A stretch of 64,000 bases of DNA. It comes from Echinometra lucunter. Its lineage: Eukaryota > Echinodermata > Echinoidea > Camarodonta > Echinometridae. Below the pieces are notes generated by a model that did no database searches, had not been told where the DNA came from, and saw only the letters and a program-made list of their open reading frames with translations. The translations under genes and the position numbers were made by a program. Numbering within the stretch: position 1 is the first letter of the stretch; each line of letters opens with the position of its first letter. The stretch is taken from contig CM057152.1 in assembly GCA_029962745.1 (NCBI GenBank), forward strand, positions 26,782,507 to 26,846,506, written 5' to 3'. Below, piece after piece: positions 20,175 through 30,740 of this stretch.

Positions 20175-22400
20175 TTGGGAAACAAAACTGACATATCTGT
20201 TACGACTAAACAGAGGAATATGGCGTCCTCCGAGCTCGAAGTCAAAGAACTCAAGCAGAGATACGTGGTTGATGGTGAATACAAAGCTAAACAAAAGAGC
20301 CCATCAGGAAAGCCTATTCCATTTGAAAACATAGATCTAAACCTATACAAGAAAAATGCAAACAGCACGTGCTTTGCTACGTCGGCTAATAGAATCCACT
20401 GCTGGATCTCAGCTATTGGTCAAAGGCTTTTATCGAGAAAAGATCTAAAAGCAGAGTGGAACAAGAGTGACTCAAGCAAGGCAGAGTTTGTTGCCTACGA
20501 AAATAATGACGATGGGGAGGCATTGTATCGTGTCATTGTCTACTTAACAACTGGTAAAATCCTTATACAGGGGAAGTCGTATCAAAGCTGGTGCGAGGAA
20601 GAATTTACCCTCTGTAAGGAGCTAATTAACTCCTGGTCAACTAATGACGTCATGGTCAGCAATGGAGACACGCATGAGCAACGCACGGTGATGGCTGAGC
20701 AGTCAATCAGTCTCGGTCCCGATGCCACACTCGGGCATCCCTCGGACTCTGAGAAGGCCGAACAATCAACCGATCTCAGTCTGGAAGATACGCATGCGCA
20801 AGCTGGTCATTCCGCTAAATTCAGTACGGATGATACGCATGGGCAAAACACGGAGGCTGATGAAGCTGCCATTCTCAGACCGGATGACGACCCACAAACT
20901 GAATCTATGAATAGAACCGAAACTGTGAGCACCGACGATCCATATGGTAGAGGGGATGGATCCAATAGCATCTCCCATCCAAGTATCCCAAGTGCACCCG
21001 GAAGGGTGACTAGCAGTGCAACCACCTTGAATTACAGCAACGATCTTGGTACCAACCCAGTCATCGGCAACAATGATCCCTCTGCATCGACGAATCCCTT
21101 CTCAGCACTCAACTCCCGCCTTGACACGATGGAACTGGCTGTCGTGAACCTAACAAAAACAATATCTCAAGTCATAGTTCAAAACGACAGAGCCAATGAA
21201 ATGCACGGCAACTTAATAGAAAAACTTCATAAAGACAAATGCTGTGGAAAAAAGACGGACTATGACAATGCAGCATTAGAGAAACTTGTTAAAGAAAAAG
21301 AAAAAGAGTATGACATACTTCAAAAACAAGTGAAGCAGATGGAACAGAACAATCTGAGCGAGATCAGAAGACTGAAAGAGGAACAGAAAAGAGAATGTGA
21401 TAAACTGAACAGTATAATAGGGAAGCTTAGAGCGGAGAAAGTAAATGCAGAAATAGAAATCGGTAGATTGATTGCTCATGTCCAAGAACATGAGCAAAAT
21501 AGAGAAGATTTGAAAAGCTCGTGTGAAGCTAGGCTGTTAGATAAGGATAAACTTATAGAAAATCTACAAGACAGACTTATGAATACCAAAAACGAAATGA
21601 ATGGCGGAGGATGGATAACACATAACAATAAAAGAGTACCAGAGGCATCCTATAGTGATATAACTAGGGGAAATAAAAGAAGCTCTTCAGTACCACAGGA
21701 ACAAAGTCCCACCAAAACAAGGCAGAATATGAAAGGGGGTAGTGATCACACAGTTGACATGAGGTCCAATTACGATCGTACTAGAGGAGCTCTAGGAGAT
21801 AGAATCACACTTATACATGATTCTACCTGTAAAAACCTGCATATGGGTAAACTCACTGCCAGAGCAGGGGGTTTGGGTGAGAGGGTATATGCTCCCACTC
21901 TTGAGGAAGCAAACAGAGCTATAGATGACATTAAGCATCATGACACAGTCATAATTCATACAGCAGTCAATAACCTGAAGACCCAAAATCCTGAATTAGT
22001 TGCAGAAGAATATAATATTCTTCTGCATAAGTGTGTCTCTAGACCGTTTAAGAAGATTGTGCTTTCCCTTCCCACCCCATCCTTAACCAAACCATGGAAT
22101 GACAGGATCTCGCAATTCAAAAGGATAGTTACATCCAAAATCCCTGAGGCTTGCCAGATCCTTATATGTATTAACAACAATTTCAATCAATACGGAAGCC
22201 CTCTAGAGCGCTTCTTTGTAGATGATGTGCATCTAAGTGATAAAGGTACTAGACTGCTTTCTGGTAACATAATTCGCACAACCTTTGGCCCTAGAAGTAA
22301 GCCAAGAGAAGATCAACCACCTAAAATAAACGAAAGGAGAAATCACAGAGCCATTGCGTCTGAAATTGCTAACGCTATCATGCGGGCATTTGATGTGTAA
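20175..22400 (+). CDS. LINE ORF1 protein: coiled coil plus SGNH-hydrolase-like domain
   Basis: An intact 741-codon ORF. Residues about 20-155 form a conserved-looking N-terminal module ending in LYRVIVYLTTGKILIQGK and SWCEEEFTLCKELI. Residues 160-310 are low complexity, with DTHEQ, DTHAQ and DTHGQ repeats (165, 205, 220). Residues 360-475 are a highly charged heptad-rich coiled coil. Residues 543-705 look like an SGNH/GDSL esterase fold: HDST (548-551) in block I, AVNN (597-600) in block III, and DDVHLS (683-688) giving the Asp-x-x-His pair of block V. ORF1 esterase domains are known in CR1- and L2-type LINEs. The usual Gly of GDS is replaced by His here. The role of such proteins is RNA or particle binding; activity is not certain. 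The second ATG (codon 16, AATATGG context) is an alternative start. Confidence 0.8.
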   Translation: MGNKTDISVTTKQRNMASSELEVKELKQRYVVDGEYKAKQKSPSGKPIPFENIDLNLYKKNANSTCFATSANRIHCWISAIGQRLLSRKDLKAEWNKSDSSKAEFVAYENNDDGEALYRVIVYLTTGKILIQGKSYQSWCEEEFTLCKELINSWSTNDVMVSNGDTHEQRTVMAEQSISLGPDATLGHPSDSEKAEQSTDLSLEDTHAQAGHSAKFSTDDTHGQNTEADEAAILRPDDDPQTESMNRTETVSTDDPYGRGDGSNSISHPSIPSAPGRVTSSATTLNYSNDLGTNPVIGNNDPSASTNPFSALNSRLDTMELAVVNLTKTISQVIVQNDRANEMHGNLIEKLHKDKCCGKKTDYDNAALEKLVKEKEKEYDILQKQVKQMEQNNLSEIRRLKEEQKRECDKLNSIIGKLRAEKVNAEIEIGRLIAHVQEHEQNREDLKSSCEARLLDKDKLIENLQDRLMNTKNEMNGGGWITHNNKRVPEASYSDITRGNKRSSSVPQEQSPTKTRQNMKGGSDHTVDMRSNYDRTRGALGDRITLIHDSTCKNLHMGKLTARAGGLGERVYAPTLEEANRAIDDIKHHDTVIIHTAVNNLKTQNPELVAEEYNILLHKCVSRPFKKIVLSLPTPSLTKPWNDRISQFKRIVTSKIPEACQILICINNNFNQYGSPLERFFVDDVHLSDKGTRLLSGNIIRTTFGPRSKPREDQPPKINERRNHRAIASEIANAIMRAFDV

Positions 22401-24150
22401 ATAGGGTGTGAATACTAGTCCGCTAGTTTTCAAAGCTATTAGTAATACTCTCCAGTTACTCTCTTAGGTGCAGGTCTGCATGTAAGAAATTATGTTCAAA
22501 CTATTAACATTGAAGCAGCTCTTTTGAATTAATGAGTCTAGGGATGTGTATTTTGCTTTGACACCTATAATTACAACTGTAATAAATTATGTTCAAGCTA
22601 TTAACATTGACGAAGCTCTTTTGAATATTCTATTTAATGAGTATTGGGATGTGTGAATTTTCTGATTTACTTTCTCCTATACCTAATTAAGATTGGAGAA
22701 ATTGAGCTTCAGTGGATATTACTAAAATTTTCCTAATGTAGAGATTATGTGTCATGTTTTCTCCGATACCTATAAGTGTAAGAATTTCATGCTCACTTTA
22801 CAGATATTAAGCTCTGTTTACAGTGCGTGATTCTATTTTTTTTTCTTTTTTTTTCCTTCTTATTTTCGAAATATCCATTTTTTAATCCTGAGAGGTGTCT
22901 TTTTTCCGACACTTGATAATATGTGTATATAATTCTGTATATATGAATATGTATTTATTTAAGAATCTTGGAATTTGTGTCCTATTTCCTGCGACACCTA
23001 ATCACAATTGGAGAAATTGAGCTTCAAATAACATGTTTAGTATTATCTTAAATTCTCTTGAATTGTCTTCCATGAATTTAGAGATATGTGTCATATTTTC
23101 TTTGACATTATTTTCTCTGACACCTAATTGCAATTTTGTTGTTGTTGTTTTTTTTTTATCCCTCAACAAATTCCAGTCGGAGATATTGATTTTTGAATTA
23201 CAAATATATTAACAAAAATCTCTTGCATTATCTGCATGGACATAGAGTTATGTGTTGTATTTTCTCTGACACCTAAATGTAATTGTAAGTAGTTGATGCC
23301 CTAATTACACTTAGTGACTAATTGTCGAATATTCTTGGATGAATCTTGAGACATGTGTCTCATCTTCCCCTATATCTAATCATAATTGTAAGAAATTCAT
23401 TTTCAAATTACCAATTTGAGCAAAGTTTTTCTGAATATCCTTGTTATAGAGATATATGTTCTCTTGATTCTTTTTGTATGAATCTTGAAATATGTGTCAT
23501 ATTTCCGCCGACATCTAACAACAATGGTCAGATATTTATGCTCAAATTACAAATACTAGTAATACCCTTATAAATGCCCGTTCATGAAATCGACACCTAA
23601 CAACAATAGTCAGATATTTATGCTCAAATTACAAATACTAGTAATACCCTTATAAATGCCCGTTCATAGAGGTATGCGTCATAATATCCTGTGACACTTA
23701 TTTTTATTGGTGTTAATTATTGCCAATGCGAAACGACGGACACCGAAATGAACCATTTCTCCTACCCCCAAAATGAATTAATTAAACAAACACAAATTAT
23801 AATGTAATAAACGTAATCTCTTGAATTTAGCATAATTGTATCTTTTGAAAACACCCTCTCCAGAAGCTGTCACTCCCAAGGGAGACAAACAGAAAATTTT
23901 CTGGTTCTATCATAATATTATACCCTATATGCTGTTTTAATCTTTTTCCTGATAACCATCCATATCCCTGGTTTGGACTTTTTTTTTTTCTTCTTCTTCT
24001 ACTACTTCTTCTTATTTCTTTCCTTTTTCTTTCTTTTTTAAAGGTGGTATTGAGTTCCCACCCTACACAAAACGTATATTTAGATGGTATTCATAACATG
24101 TTAACGAAATCAGCGATGGAATCCCTGGTACCCTTTCCGTCCCACAATCA
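22401..24150. repeat. Degenerate tandem array between LINE ORF1 and ORF2
   Basis: This 1.75-kb stretch is non-coding and built of diverged units that share GAGATATGTGTCATATTTTC, then GACACCTAATNNCAATTG, then a line like GAGAAATTGAGCTTCAAATTA, then TTGAATNNTCTT. At least eight occurrences of the (C)GACACCTAA-type word are present. The last two units are nearly identical with an 82-bp period (from 23510 and from 23592). Pyrimidine-rich stretches lie at 22831-22865 and 23974-24040. Confidence 0.65.
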
Positions 24151-27100
24151 TGACAATGACTAAAATATCTAAGCAACTATCTATAAGCTCATGGAATGTA
24201 AATGGTCTTGTTAAACGGCTGAATGGAACTAGACAATGTAACTAGATGACCCCTTGTTTTGCGAAAAGATTGTCACTGACATTGTTTTTCTAAGCGAAAC
24301 GCATTTATCATACAGCGAAAGCATCTCCCTAAACGGATATAAGTATTATGCCAACTGTCGGTCAAATGAACCAAGCAGACTGAGAGGAGGATTAGGAGTC
24401 CTTGTAAGACAATCTCTTGTAAAGGGAATCACTGTTATTGATAAATCTTGTAGCGAATACATGTGGCTGAAACTTTGTCATAAATTTTTCGGCTTTAAAA
24501 ATGATATTTATTTATGCCTGATATATATACCACCGGCCAATTCAACATACACACTAAGAACAGGAATAGATAAAGAGATATTTGAAAACCTCGAAAGAAA
24601 TATTGAAATATGGAGTGGAAAAGGCGAAGTAATCGTTATGGGAGATCTTAATGCCCATATCAGTCAAGAAGAATATGATTACATCAGATTTGATTCAAAT
24701 GATCCATCAGTACACTCTTTACCCAATGCATACACTGCAGACACGACACCCCAACGTAGAAATTTGTCAATACATCAAGACACGAATAATTACGGAAAAC
24801 AAATTTTAGATTTATGCATATCGGCTCAACTCCGCATATTAAATGGAAGAACCTTAGGGGACACAAAGGGAAGAGCAACCCTGTACAATACAAGAGGTGT
24901 TTCAATAGTCGATTACTGTATATGCAGTGCTTCACTACTTAGCAAAGTCCTTGCCTTTGAAGTTGAAGAATTCTGCCCTCTTTTGTCCGATCATTGCCTA
25001 ATAACTGTAACTCTTCAGTCACCAATGTTCTCCCATAATGACATGGAACTACGTAGTTTACAGCCATGCAAATGGACACGGATGATCGAAGATCAATTTA
25101 TTTAAAAAATATCCAAAGAAAATTTTGAATATATCAGATCTGATATGATTGATATATTAGCTAATGATCATGATGATAAGAATATGGATATGAATAGCAA
25201 AATAAACGAAATAATTGAAACATTCACGCAAACTTTAAGGGTCGCTGCAGGCGTTCCCATCAACCATAAATCGAGAGTTAAGGTCAAGAAAAAAGATAAA
25301 CCATGGTTTGATTCTATTTGCAGAACCAAACTACGTCTTATCAGGAAGCTATGTAGAGATCTAAGAAAAACACCATGGAATAATGCACTAAGGCTGAAGG
25401 TTTTATGTGAACAAAAGATGCTGCGCAAAATAACGCGCAAAAATCACAGAGCTCATAAAAAACATATATTTGATAAGTTGCTCTCTCTAGATAACAGAGA
25501 CTCTAAACCTTTTTGGAGTCTAGTCGACAGAATAAAAGAAAAAAATATAGATAATACGTCCGTAAATATATCGGCAAAAGAATGGTACGAACACTTTAAA
25601 CTGCTAATGAACAAAGAATACAATCTTAATTTTGATACAGAAAAAGACGCAAAACACACAACTTTTGATACAGGAAAACTTAATTCTGTTATCACTGCCA
25701 AAGAAGTCTTAGAAGCTATTAAAACTCTTAAAAGAAGAAAATCAGGTGGTATTGACAATTTATTGAATGAAATGATTATATCATCTGGTAACATGCATGT
25801 CAATACTTATGTAGATATGTTTAATGCTATTTTAAAAACAGGGATATACCCTGACATTTGGAGGGATAATCTAATAAAACCAATATTCAAAGGAGGGGAC
25901 AGCAATGACCCCTCCAATTATAGAGGTATAGCCTTAACAAGCTGCCTTGCAAAATTATTTTCCAGAATACTTTACAATAGGCTCCAAGTGTACATTGAAG
26001 AAAACAATATAATAACTCCCAATCAAATAGGTTTTAGAAAGGGCAGTAGAACTAGTGACCATATATTCACCCTGAAAACGCTAGTAGATAAAATGTTTAA
26101 AAAGAAGAAATATTTGTACGTATGCTTTGTAGATTTTCGCAAAGCTTTTGATCTTGTAAATAGAAAAGCCCTACTTTTTAAATTAAAAAACTATAATATA
26201 TCTGGACCATTCTACGACATCATTGAAAATATGTATAATGATGTACGATTCTCCATTAAATTGCAAGACAAAATAACCCAATCTTTTCCTACTTCGGTAG
26301 GCGTAAAACAAGGATGTGTATTGAGCCCAACACTCTTTTCTTTATATATAAATGATATTATAGATTCTTTTGGTAATGACTGTCACCCTGTAAACTCAAT
26401 TCCGGAGGAAAAATTTCATGTCTTCTATATGCAGATGATCTTGTCATAATATCCGAAAAGGAATGCGGACTTCAAACAGCACTAAACAACTTAAAGGAAT
26501 ATTGTGTAAAGTGGAACCTAGAAATCAATACGGGAAAGACTAAAGTAATGATTTTCAATAAAGCAGGGAAAAGAATGAACAAAAACTCATTTTTATTTGA
26601 TAACACGGAGATAGAAATAACTACCGAGTACAAATATCTAGGAATAATCTTTAAACCATCGGGCACATTTACGCACGCTATCAAACACTTAGTTGACAAA
26701 GCCAAGAAAGCGGTATTCAGCATACGGAATATATTTCCCAAAGACAGAATATCCCTAATACCATACTTAAAACTTTTTGATACCTGTGTAAAGCCAATTC
26801 TTCTCTATAATTCTGAAATATGGGGGCTTGAATATTTAATAAGAGAGACAAAAGAATTAGAAAATTGCTACAAAACATTCCTTCCCGAATCTCTACAATT
26901 AAAATTTCTAAAGTTATCATTGGTACTAACAGATCTGCGATGAACAGTGCCATCTTAGCAGAAACTGGACGTTTCCCCCTCGCGCTAACATCTTTAAAAC
27001 ATACCATCGGCTTCTGGTACCACACTATAAACTCCACTGAAAGCACATTAGTAAATCAAACTTATATTGAGGGCAAAAACCTTAATATAAATTACTGCAA

Positions 27101-27689
27101 ACATATGGAATCATTTTTGAAAATACTAGGTTTCTCCCATGTCTGGCAAAACCATAATACATTCTCTATTAACAGGTTAAAGAAAGCTATACTAAACAAA
27201 CTAGAAGATAGGTATATTAAAGCTTGGAAAGCCAATCTAACAAATGAAAATAATACTGAATACTCTACCAAACTAAAAACATATAAAACCTTTAAATCAG
27301 ATTACAAAATGGAAAATTATTTGTTACTTGATATTGACAAATCACAGATAGCTAATTATATCAAAATCAGAATAAGCAATAGTAACCTCATGATTGAAGA
27401 GGGTCGATACAAAAAAATGGCCCTCATTGACAGAATATGCCCCCTTTGTAAAACTGGCATTGAAGACGAAATACATTTCCTGATCACATGTACCCACTTA
27501 AATGATATCAGATTAAAATTATTCTCTAACCTTAATAATATAGTACCTGATTTTCAATATCTAAACAATGACGAGAAATTCAAATTTTTTATGACGAACG
27601 CTGAAAGCGATATAAACTCAATAATGATACCTGCAATAAGCCGTATGTGCGATAAACGATTGGAACTAATAGAAAATAATAAATCATAA
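24151..27689 (+). pseudogene. LINE ORF2 (endonuclease / reverse transcriptase), broken
   Basis: The reading starts with SSWNVNGL (24190-24216), then SETHL, YIPP, GDLNAH and SDHCLI of the apurinic endonuclease (24254-25060). The reverse transcriptase follows: RRKSGGIDN, NYRGIALTS, GFRKGSRTSDH, FVDFRKAFD, GVKQGCVLSP and YADD (26428-26439). The C-terminal part ends with a CCHC block (CPLC..HFLITC, about 27438-27490). Four lesions separate these blocks: a frameshift near 24235-24245, an in-frame TAA at 25103-25105, a frameshift near 26400-26420 just before YADD, and another near 26860-26870. All catalytic motifs are still recognisable, so inactivation is fairly recent. The protein cannot be made whole from this copy. 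Confidence 0.85.
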
Positions 27690-28085
27690 ATTTGAACAGC
27701 TTGCTCCCGGGGGGGCTAAACCCGCTATAGGTAATTTAAATTGGGCCAGGGACTTATGCGAGATTTGGCTGCTTTTTTTTTTTTTTTGTTTGTTTGTTTT
27801 TTTGTTGTTTTTGTTTTATTTGTTTTGTTTTTTATATACTTAAAAGTTGTTTTAATCGAATATATTGTGTCATATTCTAGTATATATCTATCATATTCTG
27901 TTACATTTTGTTATATTCTGTTATGTTTTTGTGGAAATCCTGGTACACATTGCTATTTATGTTATACTTTGTTCTTTTTATGTTATATTTTATTTTGTAA
28001 AATTTTTGTGGATGTTTGTGAAAAAAAAATTGAGAATAATCCAATTTGTCTGGATTACAAATCAATAAAAGTTGAATTGAATTGA
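27690..28085 (+). other. 3' UTR and tail of the LINE
   Basis: It starts with GCTTGCTCCCGGGGGGGCTAAACC, then a T-rich region (27771-27840), and ends ATCAATAAAAG and three GAATT units. Proline- and phenylalanine-rich ORFs here are artefacts of the T-rich sequence. Confidence 0.6.
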
Positions 28086-28326
28086 ATTATTTTAGAATTT
28101 CTGTTAGAAAATGCGATTAAAAACTAGAAAAATGGTTATTTTTGGCTCACTCGCTTCGCTCGCTCGCAAAATAAATATTAAAATGTGTGTAAGGGGGTCT
28201 GTGGGGGTCAGTGAGAGTGTGTGCTTATACCTAAGTGTGAGATCGACAGAAAAAAAATCGTCAAAAAAGTCAATCATCCCCCCCCCCCCCCACTCCTCAG
28301 AGTGGATTTACGCCGGTGAAAATATT

Positions 28327-28430
28327 CACACCTTTTTTTACGACAGAAGTGTTATTTCGTCATCAAAATACACTGAAAGCCTAAAAGATATCTCAACAAT
28401 ACTGAGCGTTTAAAAGAAAAACAGGTAGCC
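28327..28430. repeat. Outer host repeat, right part
   Basis: Directly after the target copy AAAATATT the sequence CACACC..ACGACAGAAGTGTTATTTCGTCATC continues. It aligns with units of the left part (CACTCTTTTTCATGGTAGAAGTGCTAATAATACCTCATC near 19663-19705). Removing 19802-28326 restores an uninterrupted unit. Confidence 0.55.
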
Positions 28431-28817
28431 CAACCTTTAAGAATTCCTATAAATCAAATATATATTTTACTGGTGTTATATTATGAAAGAGTAATTCGTA
28501 TGCTCTCCAGTGGTAACCTGTTTAGGTTTCCATATCACTGAACACCAGTGTCTTAAAAAAAATTATGCAAAATTACAAGTGGTTCATTTTCCTCTAAGAG
28601 GTAAAGACTTTATTTTCTTTGAAATGTAGATTCGTCCCTGCTTCGTTACCCAAATACATATAGATGATTTTATTATGTTCATCTTCCTCGCTGCCCAAAT
28701 ATGATGATATTCAGGCATCTCGTTGCTAGAATAAGAGAGTGCTTGATGCCCGAAACCATTGTATTTCTCGATTTTATTAGCAATGGAGAGAGCGAAAAAC
28801 ATTGGAATCGGGGGGGG

Positions 28818-28986
28818 GGGGGTGTTTCATAAAGCTGTTCGTAAGTTACGAACGACTTTACGAACGACTGGAACATGTTCTTGGGTGCTAATCAGATTCT
28901 CATTCATTTACATGTAGCATAAGAAGGTATCACCAGTCGTGCGTAAAGTCGTTCGTAACGTACGAACAGCTTTATGAAACACCCCC
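28818..28986. mobile_element. Fold-back miniature element with ~50-bp inverted repeats
   Basis: Left arm GGGTGTTTCATAAAGCTG..GTTACGAACGACTTTACG..ACGACTGG (from 28818) and right arm to 28986 are reverse complements with about two mismatches in 50 bp. The spacer between them is about 65 bp. Each arm also holds the small palindrome TTCGTAA(G/C)TTACGAA. The left edge merges with a poly-G run, so a target duplication cannot be read. Confidence 0.75.
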
Positions 28987-29267
28987 AGGTCCATTGTCAT
29001 GATAGTACATTTTATTGGCATCTTCCGTTCTCTGTGGTGGGTATGATAGGAATGGGCTATTGGCCACAAGCTCTTATCCTGTAAGATCTTCTATTTTAGG
29101 ATTTTAGGTCACCTTGCCGTTCGATTCCTTCCAGTTATCTGTTTGGAGCCAGAAGGGCGTTAAGTCTGTATAAACTGATACGAGTTAATACCTTTCTGGC
29201 TTTGAACAGACGTTAAAAAAATAACTGGCATTGGTTTAGATACTTCAGCTAGCCAGCGCTTCTAGGT

Positions 29268-29497
29268 TTGTTCTTTTCTCCTTTTTTTTTCCTTTTTATC
29301 TTCTTTCCCTTCTCTTTCTTTTCCTTTTCCCCTTTCCTTTCAATTCTTTTTCGCTTTTTCTCTCTTCTTTTTCTTCTCTTCCTCTTTTTCTTCTCCTCTT
29401 TCTTCTCTCTTCCTTTTTCCTTCCTTTACCGACAGAGGTGGCGCCTTTGTCGACGGAAAGTTTAAGTGTGTGTGTGTGTGTGGGGGGGGGGGGGGGA
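29268..29497. repeat. Polypyrimidine tract followed by (GT)n and poly-G
   Basis: A run of about 160 bases of almost pure C/T is followed, 30 bases on, by (GT)9 and then about 16 G. ORFs on both strands are compositional. Confidence 0.8.
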
Positions 29498-30456
29498 GTG
29501 TCAGACCCCCACCTCCCCAACCCCCGCTAGCAAAGCCCCTGGTCATTGGTGTGGTTTTGGTCCACAGAATTGGTCAGATCGGAGTAGACAGAAAAGTTCA
29601 ATTTTCATCAACTTTGATTATCGCTGAAAACTGTAATCTGCAATAGAAACAATAGAGTATTAAAGCATTGAACTTTGAATTTCAGCGGGGTTTTTTTTTC
29701 CAACTCCTAGAAAATTAAGGACTGAAAGTTGGTGGATCGGTGTGTTTCAACTGGGAGAGGGAGGGGGGGGGAGGAGATGAGCAAACCTGAAAAAAAATAT
29801 ATATTCGGGGTGGGGTATAAGAAACCTTTCCATTTCATTTATAGGAATTAGGTTCGAGTCGGCAAGATATACATGTATGACGCCCATTCGTGGGTTTTCA
29901 TGGGGAATTTGACACCATGGGTGCTTACCCAGTAACAGGTGTTGTCCATCACTATGAGTTTTATGACCAACAGACCTCATGTAATGCTCTGTATATTCCA
30001 CCCTTTGGCCTATATGGCAAAGTCATTATCTCACTTTCTCTGGCCCGAGAATGCCCGAAGCAGACCGAAGAATGTTTATGGTGGGACAGCTTGTTTTGCT
30101 GTGCTCCAGAAATGTAGCTCTATTTCAGATATTTCCAGTGCTTTTCACAAAGTCTGGTGTCAGCAAATTATGATCCATTCCTCATGAAACCCCACGACTG
30201 AATGTTTTTAATACCTTTCAGGTTATGTGATTTCTTTTCTTGGGGGGTGGGGGGGGGGGGTGCTGGGGTGGGTATGGTAAAGGGAAAGTTGATGTTTTGA
30301 TTTGAGGCTCAGCCAACCCCGAAAATGTGCCCTGTGACGTGTAAGAAAGATTGCTGTGAAAATATACGGAACAAACTGAACGCATTCCATATCCTTTTAA
30401 GTTAATTTGAAAATCGTTTTCAAGAAATTTGAATACATATGTATGAACATCTACGA

Positions 30457-30461
<5 letters not shown>

Positions 30462-30493
<32 letters not shown>

Positions 30494-30506
30494 ACACACA
30501 CACACA
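30462..30506. repeat. (TG)n(CA)n self-complementary microsatellite
   Basis: About 14 TG units run directly into about 7 CA units. The two parts can pair as a hairpin. Confidence 0.85.
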
Positions 30507-30740
30507 TTAAAAAATACATTAAAAAAAAAAAAGTGTGTAGAAAAGTTTGAATACAGTTTGATTTAGGATGCAAAGTGTTAAAATCTGAAGTGTTCTCATT
30601 GAATAGGGGAAAAGAAAAAAAAATGAGGCATTTAAGGCTAAGGTGGCATTTTCCAAGGTATTGAAAGTCACATTGTATTGAACCAGTAGACAAGAGATAA
30701 AAGATGACAAAGTATATGTTTCCATTTCATTTTGAAATTT

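Larger units (their letters stand above)
20125..28085 (+). mobile_element. Nearly full-length non-LTR retrotransposon (CR1/L2-like LINE)
   Basis: About 8 kb, with ORF1 (20175-22400), a long spacer, ORF2 (24151-27689: AP endonuclease, reverse transcriptase, C-terminal CCHC) and a 3' UTR ending in AATAAAAG plus three GAATT units. The order, the short microsatellite tail and the SGNH-like domain of ORF1 fit the CR1/L2 part of the Jockey superfamily. The exact clade needs an RT phylogeny. It interrupts the third repeat unit of the hAT-like element, so it is the youngest layer of this nest. Boundaries are good to perhaps 10 bp at the 3' end and 20-30 bp at the 5' end; no clear target duplication is seen. 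Confidence 0.85.
19794..28326. mobile_element. hAT-like inverted-repeat element containing an inserted LINE
   Basis: The termini CATTGGCGTAAATCC (19802-19816) and, at 28304-28318, the complement of CACCGGCGTAAATCC match at 13 of 15 positions. Exactly outside them lies the same 8-bp sequence, AAAATATT (19794-19801 and 28319-28326). The pair defines one insertion. Next to each end is a poly-G/poly-C block. Inside are two copies of an about 75-84-bp unit (TTTTAGAATTTCTATT..GAAAATGCGATT..TTGGCTTGCTCGC) at about 19973-20040 and 20041-20124, and a third at 28086-28170. Without the LINE the element is only about 560 bp. Confidence 0.75.
28431..30740. other. Intergenic region with low-complexity DNA
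   Basis: No coding exon is recognised. It contains a fold-back element (28818-28986), a long polypyrimidine stretch (29268-29430), a (GT)n-(G)n run (29468-29497), poly-G runs at 29763-29771 and 30240-30260, and a (TG)n(CA)n tract at 30462-30506. ORFs such as that at 29890-30187 have no recognisable domain. Confidence 0.4.

Noticed and set aside
27741..28085. Phe/Val/Leu-rich ORF after LINE ORF2 resembling a membrane protein
   Set aside because: It comes from the T-rich 3' UTR of the LINE.
29747..30187. Overlapping ORFs that might be an exon
   Set aside because: No recognisable domain, no matching splice partners, and poly-G DNA nearby.
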